Assembly (NCBI GenBank): GCA_002917075.1
Contig: NTMA01000015.1
Location: 1-64,000 of the forward strand
Length of the DNA stretch: 64,000 bases
Direction: 5' to 3'
Origin: Hawksworthiomyces lignivorus
Lineage: Eukaryota > Ascomycota > Sordariomycetes > Ophiostomatales > Ophiostomataceae
The notes beneath the pieces were generated by a model. The model did not search any database. It saw nothing but the letters and a program-made list of their open reading frames with translations, and had not been told where the DNA came from. Positions 9,845-21,307 of this stretch are shown piece after piece. How positions within the stretch are numbered: the first letter of the stretch is position 1; each line of letters starts with the position of its first letter. The position numbers and the translations under genes were made by a program.

Positions 9845-12800
9845 ATGGAGCAGCCTTTCTCGACATCTAAAGTAACAGGTGAGCGCCGAGCTTCTTATTC
9901 TCAATAATTCGACCTATTTTTCCCCGACACCCCATCCATGGATCGCAAATGCTAGTTCATGCCGTTGAACAGTCGTTCTTTTCTGATATGCTTGTGTCCT
10001 GACGCTACGTTTCCCCCTAGTCGAGTATTTTGACCCATACGGCCTCTATAAGCTCATTGCCCCGGGTCTCATATCACGGTTGCCTCTCCGTCACCTTCAT
10101 TGGCAGTCGCATTCTGGCCCTCTCCGATCCATCGACACACTCCATGTCGAACTTGTTGCAGCTGGCACGAACCCGTCCTCGACTTCGTCTCCATCGCCAG
10201 TCTCATCAAGCCAAAAGCACTCCGATGGTGATTTGGCAGTCCACATTGACGATGGCTTTCAAAAAACCCCCGTTGGCGGTCAAACTGGCTCTGCCGAAAA
10301 CATAGCCTCTGTTGCCACAGCAAAGCCCTCTGGCAAAGAACGACGACACCAGATTCCTGGTCTACGTCGAACACCTTACCTGAAAATCCTTCTTGTGCGG
10401 TGCGATGATAATGACAGCTATAAATCCCAAGTACGGTCCGATATTCGAGAATGGATGAAACAGAACACGGCGCAAGGCGGCAAGAAATCGAGCAGCGTCG
10501 CGGAAAATCACGATGCGTTTGAGTGGATGATCATCCACGTGGTCCTTCCAAACTCGGCTGCGTTCGCGCAGCCAAGAACAAGCAAATCTGGAGATGGATC
10601 AACACCGGAGCTCGTCTCCAAGAGCACCTCCAGATGGGGAAAGAGCTCCTCTACTCTCCTTGAAAAGCTGCGGTCTGATTTCAATGGCAGCAGCAGTGGC
10701 AAGGCGGCAATTGATCGCGTTGCCCAGATCCGTGTGGGACTCAGTGACGTCCCCTACGAACTTCTGCCGCGTGTAACTGCTGCCGCGCCAGCCGGATACG
10801 TGGAGAGCGAGAAAGATGCGCAGAATGCCTGGGTGGACCTAGTGGATAAATTGAAGACGTTGATTTTATCAAGCTTCGACGTCCGTGTATCACAATACGA
10901 AGAGGACATCCGAGAGAAAGACGTGCAGCGAAGTCTTCCCGGCTGGAATTTTTGTACCTTTTTTATTCTTAAAGAAGGCCTTGCACGCGGATTTGAGAGT
11001 GTTGGCCTTGTTGAAGATGCTCTTGTTGGATATGACGAGCTTAGCGTCGGCTTGGACACCGTCATTAAGGACCAACAGTCAGCTTCTGGTGTTCCAGGAG
11101 CTCACGGGGGTACACTGTTGAGTTTCACCGAAGATCTAAAGACTCTTGCTCTCAGCGCTCTCGCAGCGAGGGAGTCTGATGACCAAGAGTCTGGCGACGA
11201 GCCTGTAGATTTACAAGCTAGCAGCGGCGACGATATGGCCAAGCAGCTCGGGGACATTCCCATTAGCTCAACAAAAAAGGCATACCGAGATCTTATTCTC
11301 GCCAATAATGTGTCCGTTTTTGATTTTCGCTGTTACATCTTTGCCCGGCAGGTTTCCCTCCTTCTTCGACTCGGTAATGCATGGTCTACGCGTGAAGAGC
11401 TTCTCACGAGACTTATGGAACAGCAACAGTCTGGGATGCACGAGATCGCTCCGCATACATTCCCAGTGAAGCCCACAGAAGAGTCTGAGGACCTATCTAT
11501 GCTCGCCGAGATTTGCAGAAGGACTTTGGAGTTCATTCCGACTGTGTCATTGGTAATGCGTGAGGATCTATTGCACGCTATTTCTCAAACCGGAGAGGGA
11601 TCGAACCAACAAAACATTGGCCATACTGCTGCAGTGATCGATATTGTCGATAATGTGGTTGCATCATTCGCCTTTTCCATTGCTCAACAAATTCTGGCAC
11701 AGACATCAACAAAGGCTCTTCCCATCCCGCTACCTGCTGTGTCGACACTAGATAGTCACGAGCCCAAAGCATCAATTCCTGAACCCAAGACAATGATGCA
11801 CCCGGCTCGCTCTTCATCACTTCAAACGCGGAGCCCACTAGCCGTTCGCGGTGGACCGCCGAGTCCAGGCATATTTCCCGGATCAAGACCTCCAAATGAG
11901 GCTGGGGCGAATGCCGAGCCGTCTCAATTTCTGAAATTAGGACTAGAAGAACTCGCTGCGCGTCGGGCAGACCTGTACATGCTATCCAGAAACATCCTCG
12001 AAAAAGGCGGGAGGAAATTTGGCTGGCATGATGGCTGGTCATCCATACCAATAGTTGGCGAACCAAGTCTTGAGGATCTTGAAGAAATCGACTTAGATGA
12101 AGCTAGCACAAAAGACGGCGTCGGTGCAGACAAAGACACCGAGACAAACTTGGCCAGAACAGCATCTACCACAGGAACACACGAAAGAACACTCGCCGGC
12201 ATCGAGAATCCACTCTTGTGCACTTCACTTGAAAATGAGACTAATTTCTACAGACTGTATGAACTGCTGACCGACAAAGCTCTCCGCCACTACACAGTTG
12301 CTGGTCACTCCCACTCTGTCCATTCCAGTCTTGCTGATTTGGCTGTGCTCAAGTATCACCTTAAAGACTATGTTTCATCGGCATCATATTTCTCCGAAAC
12401 GACGCCTTTCTTCGAGAAAAGCAGCTGGAGTGTCCTTCAATTTTCCATGCTTGTCATGTATTCACAGTGTCTCAAGGAAATTGGGAAAAAGGACGAATAT
12501 GCCTGGCGCCTCCTTCAGTTGCTTACAAAGATGGCAGAGGCGGAAAAGGACCGGCTAGAGCTGCAATCTTCCTTACAATTCAAGGGACAGAAACGCGGCT
12601 CTATAGACGTCTCGAGAATCCGAGGCTACCTTAATGAGCTCTTAAAAACAGCTTCTGAAATGACCACAGAAGTCCGTATTCCTCTGGTCAATTTTTTCAA
12701 CGAGGCCGAGATAGATGGGTATCCTACGTATTCAGACGGGCAAGATCACTTTTTTATAGCGCTACGGCTTCACAGCTTGCTTTTGGACAGCCTTCCTGTG

Positions 12801-14881
12801 GATCGCGTTGAAGTGCACATGGCACAAGATTCCAACGCTGCACAGCCTCGCGATATTTGGCTCCAGACTAATGAACCCACAGTCCTCAGACCTAAAAAAA
12901 ATACGGTCCAGTTACATAGCAATGTACGTGAAGCCTGACCTGCCCTTTGGATATTTTTTATTTGACATACTAACATTATATCGTATCTCAGACCTTAATT
13001 CCCGGCATATACAGGGTTGACCAAATCCGAATTTCGGCAGGAAACTTGAAAATCTTTCACGACGAAGCCCTCACTAACACGCCGAGAATGGATATCAACA
13101 TACTAAAAGAGCCTCATATTATTATTTACCAGAGGACCAGTGGTCTAGACGTCCGCTTATCGACGTCAAAAGATCTTCAATTAGACAAAAACAACTTTCT
13201 GGAACTAGAGTTGATGTCTGGTTGGAACGATATAGATCATTGTGAGCTTCGGGTACGAGCTGCCACGGGAGGCTTGCGGCTGATCATTTCTGAGGCTCGG
13301 GTAGTTGGCTCAAGCCACACATTCTCCAAGCCCGTGGAAGGCGGTATCCTGAACCTCCAAACAATCAGACCTGACACTTCCGTCAGGCTTTCTTTTCCAT
13401 TTTCCATTGAACAGGATGTTCTAGACCTGTGTCTCAAGGTAGAGATCACATACACCACAAAGAATGGCACATTCAAATTCGCCAAATCACCTTCTGTGAG
13501 CACATCCCTTGCCTTAGGCGTCAACGTTCAGGATGTATTCAAACACGAAGCTCTTTTCTCTCGCTTCACTGTCTCTACAGCCACTATCAGCCCTTTGCGT
13601 GTGTTTCGAAGCGAGCTTCTAGATTCAGAAGTCTTCACATCGCATTTTGGTGCTGCTTCACAGTCTCTGCCAATTATTTTCCCAAAGCAACCAGTCAGTT
13701 TGTTGTACAAAATTGTCCGAAAACATGCGCCGACAATCGGAAAGCACACCAAAAAGACAATGTATATCAAACTGTACTACAGCGTTTTGCAAGAAGAAAT
13801 TGACACAGAGTTACGATTGTCTCTCAGCAAGGCATTCCGTGACGAGGCCGACCTAAATCAGTTTTCCAGGATGGTTGTATCGTGTGTTCTACGATATGTG
13901 CGATCTGTTTTATCTTCCTACGACTTGGAGAGGATTGCTCTTGTTGGAGAGCTTCCTACCGCGATTATCACACGTCTAAACTGGGCAAAAGAATTTCCGG
14001 GGCTGGGGCGTGACCGTGATGGAACTGACACCGCTGAGAAACTGGCTTTGTTCCTTGCGAAATGGCACAAAGAGCAACCAATTATCCCTATCCCACAGCC
14101 TGATCCCGAATTGTGTGAGACAGCACGAACTATTCTTATACCCGTGGATATCCCAAGCATCACCATTGTTCACACGGCCGACATCCAACTTCAGGACCTT
14201 CCTACCTCTATAACTGCTACTACAGCGGATGCAGCGGATGGAAATAATATGAAAGTCGCAGAAACGCTAGGCGGATTGGACATGCCGATGTTTTGTGTCA
14301 ACCAACTTTTACCGGCGACACTACACTTAAAGTGGACTCGGTTATGGGACACTGGTGCCCCCGACAGCACAAGAGGAGCTGGTGGATATGATACGGCCGG
14401 CGCCGCTGAGCCGGAGGATTTGGAATTCAGCTTCGAGGTAACAGCACCAACCGACACTTGGCTTATTGGTGGACGTCGCAAGGGCCACTTTATCATTCCT
14501 TCTCCCGATAATAGCACGGGTACGGGTTGGAAATCAACACCCGACTGTGAGGCAACCATCCCCTTGATACTCATCCCGTTGCGCGAAGGGTGGCTACCGT
14601 ACCCGGTCGTAGAAATTCGCGAAGTGGTACAGGCCAGCCATGACGGCGCTTCATCGCAAGCAACGGGCCCTAACTCGACCAACCAAACCAACGCGGCCGA
14701 CGTGTCGCCCTCCCACAGTCAACACCACTGCGAAACAGACTATCGCAACTTAGGTGAGACGGTGCATGTGGTGGCAGACCGCAGCCGTGTGACGTTGAGC
14801 TTAGACGCCAGTGGCCCTGGCGGTGGACCGTTGGTTCTTGAGAGCGATCGTATTCATGTTGAAGGCCGTGTAGTTGTCTAA
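9845..14881 (+). CDS. TRS130: TRAPPII complex subunit Trs130 (TRAPPC10-like)
   Basis: Three exons: 9845-9878, 10021-12923 and 12992-14881, giving 1,608 aa. Exon 1 encodes only MEQPFSTSKVT; splicing at GTGAGC..CCCTAG joins it in frame to VEYFDPYGLYKLI, the conserved fungal N terminus. The second intron (12924-12991) has a CTAAC branch site and joins LHSN to TLIPGIYRVDQIRISAGNL. Trs130 is a scaffold of the TRAPPII tether and exchange factor for Ypt31/32 (Rab11) at the late Golgi, acting in exocytic and endocytic recycling. Seen: FCTFFILKEGLARGFESVGLVEDAL and FDFRCYIFARQ-type helical repeats typical of TRAPPC10. A poorly conserved, Ser/Pro-rich stretch around residues 580-640 looks disordered. 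The C-terminal third is beta-rich, as in this family. The length is somewhat above what I recall for fungal orthologues. Confidence 0.93.
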
Positions 14882-15759
14882 AGCGGTATGTACAAGTCGA
14901 ATCACAGCCTGTAATCTTGTCAGAGAGGTTCAGACATTCAGGTTCCCAAAACAGGTTACAATAGCAAAGTATTCCCATGGTTCGTTGCTGTTGTTGTCCT
15001 ACAAAAGATCAATCACTTAGTTTTCTCGCTCATTTGATGTCCAAAACTATAGAATTTCCTGCTGTGCTTGCTTCCTCCTACTCTTAATCATGCCAATTAG
15101 TTTGTGAACATAACTCCTGTCTCGCGATATGCATTATTTGACATATATACGGAATCTCTAGAAGCTGTGTCGTGCTGCGATTGTAGCACTAACAGTGGCA
15201 CAGTTCTCTTCCCATCTCTCTGCTATGTTTCATCTCCATCAAAAGGAAAATTAAAAGATCAAGGGGAGATATGCTTTGCATCTATCTGCAAATATTAATT
15301 TAAAAAAAAAATAGCAAAGAAGAATGAAAAATTAAAAATTAAAATGAAAAATTACAGAGGACTTGATTGCATTACTAGTATGTCAATGAGACTTATTAAT
15401 ATACATACCAGTAGGAGTACTCCGTACTTCAAGCCTAATGGGCGGGGGTTAGTGGGCACAGTTCTCAATAAAGTGGTATGATCGGACCAATTTAATTCGT
15501 CCTTTCTCCCTTCTCAGGGGTGGTCCAGCTCCCAAGTAAGCGGCGCCATCGCGTTATGTTATGCCCAAGGCCAGTAAGCATAAGGGCGGGTTGTTTGTCA
15601 TTTTTCGGCCCCTATTGACGCAGTAGCCAAATACCAACAGCGAAATACCAGACGCAGGAAAAAGCCAGACCAACACGATGAAGACAACACCGTAGCTGGG
15701 ATCATTAATCAGAAGGAATCGATCTACTTTCCAGTTTACAAGAACATCTGCTAGCCACC
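14882..15759. other. Intergenic region between TRS130 and ERV2
   Basis: TRS130 3' flank followed by the ERV2 promoter. It contains an A-rich patch (15300-15352) and one copy of the TACTCCGTA motif at 15418-15426. No gene seen. Confidence 0.5.
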
Positions 15760-16549
15760 ATGACGCGACGGTTACGCCTCGGCCTGCTTGTATCAGGTGT
15801 GCTCGTCTTGTTCACGATCCTTTATCTTTCCGTGGCCCGCAGCAACCCCGACGATGGGTATGTGCAACGTTCGACCTTGTCGCCGCCGCAGTCTCAGGTA
15901 GGCTCCGGAGGTGATCTGTCGGCCGACTTTGCTCTGCCAGCATCAGTGTTGACGGGCGGAGCCATTGCACCTAAGCTTGAAAATGCAACAGCAAAGTAAG
16001 CTGAAGATAGCACATTGGCATGATTCACCACCTACCATCTTGATCGCCGCTGACCTCGCCCTTGTTCCTAGGCAAGAACTCGGCCGTGCTTCGTGGCGCC
16101 TACTCCATACTATGATGGCCCGCTTCCCCGAAAAGCCCACCGCGGACGACAGCCTCGCGCTCCAGACGTACGTACAGCTCTTCGCCCGACTGTACCCATG
16201 CGGCGACTGCGCTGCGCATTTTCAGAAACTGCTTGCAGAATACCCCCCGCAGACGTCAAGTCGCAATGCAGCGGCCGGCTGGGCCTGCTTTGTACACAAC
16301 GAAGTCAACAAGCGACTCAGGAAGGATCTGTTCGACTGCAACAAGATTGGTGACTTCTATGACTGCGGATGTGGTGACGAAGACAAGAACGGGAAGAAGA
16401 GCTCTGCAGGCTCTGACAACACGGCCGACAAGGGTGAAGAAAGTGGGAATGACATCGGCGAGGAAACGCCAGCGACGGAGGTTGTCCTGGACGAGAAAGA
16501 TGTGGCTGCCGACGCAGATGTGCCCATCAAGCTAGAGAAAGAAGGGTGA
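15760..16549 (+). CDS. ERV2: FAD-linked sulfhydryl oxidase of the secretory pathway (Erv2-like)
   Basis: Two exons, 15760-15995 and 16072-16549, give 237 aa; the junction restores AAG then QELGRASWRLLH. Erv2 oxidises thiols in the ER lumen and passes electrons from protein disulfide isomerase to oxygen through FAD. Seen: an N-terminal membrane anchor at about residues 7-24; the active-site pair YPCGDC (C122, C125); the FAD-binding WACFVHNEVNKRL segment (C151); a second cysteine at C168; and the DCGC shuttle pair (C177, C179) characteristic of Erv2 rather than mitochondrial Erv1. The C terminus beyond about residue 180 is an acidic, low-complexity tail. Confidence 0.94.
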
Positions 16550-17272
16550 AGTATTCGAGAGATTTCTAGAAGCATCATGTTTTCTCAACTCTACATAATC
16601 GCTAACCTTGCATCCCTTATCATAGACTGTCACGCGGCGGTTAATTCTACTACCTTCGGCTCTCTATTTCGAACTGGTCTGTTTTTGCCGACTGAGCGCG
16701 AGTCTGCTTCGAATTCTTCTACAGGCTCTAATGTGTTATTTTGTTTCCTTAATCAAGATGCGCCTAAATATTCTCACGTCTTTCCTGTCTCCGACTGTAC
16801 GATACTATGATTGTTAGCTCTAAACACACTTGTATAGACTTTGAGATGCCAATACAAAATATAAATTTTGATGTTAATCTCCACCTATTGCATTATGACG
16901 ATTTTCCTCCCTTTCGTTCAGAAGTGCCCCGTGTACGGAGTAACACGTAGTGAATTTGCCAAGCGTGTATTGTGGGTCAAGCCTCGCCTGGCTGCCGCAC
17001 GTGATATCGTCCCTTGACATTCTGCCAGGCGGTCAGCAGCCGCAGACAACGCGTTGCTGCGAGCTGCCTGGAGCTATGGTTTCGAGAGCTTTCGTTCAGC
17101 AAACGTCAAACGGCAAACTGGGCGCGTCTATCAAAGTTTCCTTTTAACAGTGCAGTTACAACGATCAGCCTTTTTTTTATTTTTGCTTTCGCCTTATTTT
17201 CCTTTCAAGCCTCTTTTTGTCTATCATCATTCGTCACTGTTCAAAGATCTTTCAAATCTACGTCAAGACAAC
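16550..17272. other. Intergenic region upstream of PRE3
   Basis: ERV2 3' flank and PRE3 promoter/leader. The 100 nt before PRE3 is pyrimidine-rich. One TACGGAGTA motif lies at 16934-16942. No gene seen. Confidence 0.5.
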
Positions 17273-18355
17273 ATGGAGTACAGCACGTCTGGCCAGTTGA
17301 GTGAAGGTCAGCTTTCTCTGAACCTCTTGGAAGTGTGATGTTTTCTCTGGTGGGTGCTGGATAGAGAAATATCTTCTGACGATTTCTTGCGCATATTCAG
17401 ATGGCATCCATGTTGACATGGACCGATTAAAGAAGGGCGAGGTTAAGTGAGTTTCACGTTCCTTGCTTGCCTCTTCTTAGACGAGTCATAACTAATATTC
17501 TATTCTATAGCCTAGGAACTTCAATGTGAGGCTCTTTATTTAGTCCTTACTCCGTACATGTCGCTTGGGTAATAATGATTCTCTGACATTGTCTTGGTTA
17601 GCATGGCTGTCACATTCAAAGACGGCGTGATTCTCGGTACGCAAGCACTGGCGAGGACGTCAGAATTGGCGGGGATAAATGAAGACAAGTCACTTCTTTC
17701 TAACTTGCCACTACTCTTTTCCAGGAGCCGACTCTCGAACAACGACCGGCGCATACATTGCAAACCGCGTCACAGACAAGCTAACCCGCGTGCACGACAC
17801 TATATGGTGCTGTCGGTCTGGCTCGGCCGCCGATACACAGGCGGTGGCTGACATCGTCCAATACCAGCTCGGTCTTTTCGCCATGTTGAACCGCAAGCCC
17901 CCGACAACACAGACGGCGGCGTCGATTTTCCAAGAGATCTGCTATGCTAACAAAGATCAATTAAGGTGGGCCACTTCTTGGCGGCGGACGCTCTGTGCAG
18001 AGAAGCGGAAAGGAGCCAGCTGCTAACGTACATCAGTGCGGGTCTTATCATCGCTGGCTGGGATGAGCGGTACGGCGGTCAGGTCTACTCGATTCCACTC
18101 GGAGGCTCGCTACACAAGCAATCGTATGCGATTGGCGGGTCTGGTTCGACATACATCTACGGATATTGCGATGCAAACTGGCGCGAAGGCATGGAAGAGG
18201 CTGAGGCAGTGGAGTTCGTCAAGGGCGCCCTGAGGGAAGCAATTCGCTGGGATGGCAGCTCAGGCGGCGTGATCCGCATGGTTGTGCTGACCCAAAACGG
18301 GGCAGACCGGCATCTGTATCTCCCTGACACGGATTACAGTGTGCGGCATCAATAA
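17273..18355 (+). CDS. PRE3: 20S proteasome catalytic subunit beta-1
   Basis: Six exons reconstructed by keeping the frame and the family sequence: 17273-17306, 17401-17446, 17511-17525, 17602-17636, 17725-17965 and 18037-18355; 229 aa. This is the caspase-like (post-acidic) Ntn-hydrolase subunit of the 20S core. A propeptide of about 29 residues ([14 protein letters not shown]) precedes the catalytic threonine T30 in [30 protein letters not shown] and [15 protein letters not shown] follow, then [13 protein letters not shown] and a C-terminal [10 protein letters not shown] segment. Exon 3 is only 15 nt. The first 5' splice site, GTCAGC, is weaker than the rest. The last intron carries a CTAAC branch site 10 nt from its AG. 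Nothing is missing compared with the family. Confidence 0.95.
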
Positions 18356-21294
18356 ATCGGTCGTGCTGTGAAACGGCCGTGTTTTGTTGGTCTCTCGGGC
18401 TTGTTGGAAGAGGAGGGCATAAGTAGAAATGGTTGGGACGAGAGGCGGAGCACACAAAAGGAGCAGACGCTCGAGATGACAGCGTGGCGAGACCTGTGTT
18501 GGCGACACTCCCAACCAAAAGCTGCATAGACCACGCCATCTGTCCTGAAGCTTGACCTTCCCTCTTGCCTGGCACATAGTTACCTTGACTCTATCACTTA
18601 TGCATGTATACTACCGGAAAGTGCATCTTAAGTAAAGAATATGTAAAATATTGAAGACGCAATCGAGCTATTTTTTTCCTTAACACTTTCCGTATCGCAG
18701 AAACGAAGGCACAGCAATGCCCTCTATACTCCTCTAAGAGCGAGGCATGGCCCGAAAGAATACATGCCGTAGGATGTTTAGAAGAAGGATAGAAAAGAAA
18801 AGAAAGAAAAAAAAAAGGCGGTGAACACTCAACACTCTGCTCATACATGGTAAAGGCATATGGCCGCTGCTCTCTTAGCCTCAAGCCTCAAAGTAGAAGC
18901 TCCATTCTGCAACCGGTGCAGCGGTCATTGGACCGCTGTGGCCCGGTATGCGTAATACTTGTTTCGTTGGCTCTCAATCCCGTGGTCGCCTCTCGGTCTC
19001 GCATTGGTGCAAAATAGAGTGTACCCCCAAAGGACTAGTCATTCTCTGCATGAAAAGTTAGAACAAAGAAAAATAACCATAACAAGTGTCAAAAGTTTTA
19101 GTGTAAGAAATATTTTCTTTTTGTACTAAGAACCGGACCGCTCTGAAAGTTCAGGCGAGTAAGCTGTAACAACTGCGAGGCATTTCCCAAGCTCTTCATT
19201 TTATTCAGTCTACGCTCCCTTCCGACCCACAGGCTCACACCCACATTCCCTAGCTGTGCCGCTCCAGCCCTCACAGGAGACAATAGCTAGGTGTCTCGAA
19301 GTACGTTCAGAATGCCGCGGAAAGCAAACCTGGCACAGCGTGTGATGTTCCATTGTTAAACCAGTTCATTCACCACAATACGGAGTAATACACCGTAGTT
19401 CAAGTAAACTGGATAGCGAACCGGCGTATTGCGATTACCGCCACCAATCAGCTCGGCTCGCCGACCTGGGTGCGCGGTTGTTAGGAAGAGACTGCGTTGC
19501 TCGGGTCTGAAGCAGAGATTCGCAAAAGACAACGAGATAGCGATTGCAAGGCGCCATCTGCCCGCCCCTGTCCCCTGCATGGGGGGAACAGATTCCGATA
19601 TAGAAGATTAAATGAAGTAAAGTTAGAGATGCCCTTTTGTGAGCGGCTGCTTTGGAGTTTGCTGCCGTCGCTTGGATCACCACTGGCCCCTACTGCACGT
19701 TGTACCAGAGAAGCATCAGCTCCTCCCCCCCAAAGACCTGATTGCTTTCCGTGCATTCCCAGATGTGCAATTCTGGCATTCTTTGGGCACCCCCGTTCTG
19801 TCGTCGCCTTTTAATTCGTCAGGAGTAGTACAGCACCTCGAATCTCCATTCCTCCTATTCCTTCTCTTCTCTTCCTACTTCTTTCTACCTTTTTTTTTCC
19901 TTCCCTTTTATTCTTATTTTTATTCTCCTCCCCTCTCCTCTACTCTTTCGTCTCCCCTCTCCTCTCGGCTTTCTTCTTGGCTTCTTCTACGTTTCCTTTG
20001 ACCAACCCCATCCTTTTGCCTAGCAGCCTAAGCTACAGACCTGTTTGCGAGGAGAGTCGAGCGAGGGGCTAGGGGTTGTTCAGTTGAACTGTAGGGGTGG
20101 TCCCCTCAGTACCGGGCCACCGAGGAAGACAAAAAGTGCTGAGTCGCCGATTCCGCTTTGCATGTGCCCAGGGCTGCAACCGATCGGATCCTCCGTCTTT
20201 TCTGTACCCACTAAGCGTGCCGGTGTCTACAGCTCCGTAGGCCGGACGAGTCGCGAACTGTGCTCCCTGAGACGGTTGGCGTCAAGGAGGATTGTTCAAC
20301 AAATTTAGTCTTTCCATCTTGTTACTTCCTCTCTTCCTTGTTGATGCAATTTCTATCGTTCCATCCTCTGCAGATGTAATCTTCCAGTCAGACACTTGAC
20401 TCCTCGTTGTTTCACACAAGCACTTTCACGCAAGCAAGCATTCCCACCCCATTCTTTCTGACATTCTCGACCTTATTTTCAGTAGCTCATTATAAATCTT
20501 GTGCCATTCGACACCCGAGCTATCAATTTGCCACAAGACATGCTATCCCAGAGGCGGCGTCGTTGATATCTTTTCTTTACTACTGCCTCAAAGCACACTG
20601 ACCTGATACTGTATTTCATGAAGATCTCTTAATTAGTAAGTTTCCATATCCTTTTGTCTTGTCTCTGTCGGCCTCTCTCATATCACTCCTGCGGCGAATC
20701 CCATCCACAGACCTGCTCTGTGTTGGGTGATGGAAGTCGCCTACCAATATATCGCACGCAGAACACGCGGGGTTACCCTGACCAGTGTTGGGGGCGAGTC
20801 TAGGTCTTATCTAGGAATTTCTGTCACGCTGATTACAGCGTCTCCGATTACCTCTTCTGATTCCGTTACCGTTTCGTCCTTCTCATTTCTTTCTCAGCAT
20901 GTTTCTTGTTCCCTCATCGGTCAATGCAGATACCTCATCTACACTATTTTGCTTTTTTGCCTTTCTGCATTTCTCCCCTTCAGCGCTTGCCCCTTCTCTT
21001 GCCCTATCTCTCTCCCTCCCATTGGCGGTCAACTGTATTCCTGCGCTGTTAGGTTCCGGCGCTTTATCGCGGGGCAGCGATAAGGGAGCAGATGCAGGGG
21101 AACAAACAGCCAACCAACGCGCTAATCACGTTATTTCGCCTTCTAGGAGCAGTATCCCCCTCCTTCTTCCTGAGCCTCTCTAGTCATCGGCAGAATCAAA
21201 CAGACTTTGTCTTCTGTCCGAGGCTCCCCTCTTCGTCTTCACTCCCAATCCCGATAAAGAGTATGCCAGCCTACAACAAAATGACCATGATACC
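18356..21294. other. Long spacer/leader upstream of the cyclin gene
   Basis: About 2.9 kb without a supported gene. A strongly pyrimidine-rich block (about 19855-19995) and a TACGGAGTA motif (19379-19387) are present. The many short frames have low complexity and no domain. The last kilobase is again C/T-rich with several short upstream frames, consistent with a long 5' UTR or promoter of the cyclin gene. Confidence 0.5.
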
Positions 21295-21307
21295 ATGGCT
21301 GCTCTGA
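21263..21307 (+). promoter_or_regulatory. uORF overlapping the cyclin start codon
   Basis: A 14-codon frame (MPAYNKMTMIPWLL, three ATGs in the same frame) begins 32 nt before the cyclin ATG at 21295 and ends at a TGA 13 nt inside it, in a different frame. A scanning ribosome meets it first, so it could restrain cyclin translation. It is also possible that the true cyclin start lies elsewhere through splicing. Confidence 0.6.

Noticed and set aside
10069..10374. Minus-strand and alternative plus frames at the TRS130 5' end
   Set aside because: Shadows of TRS130 exon 2, whose frame continues into conserved family sequence.
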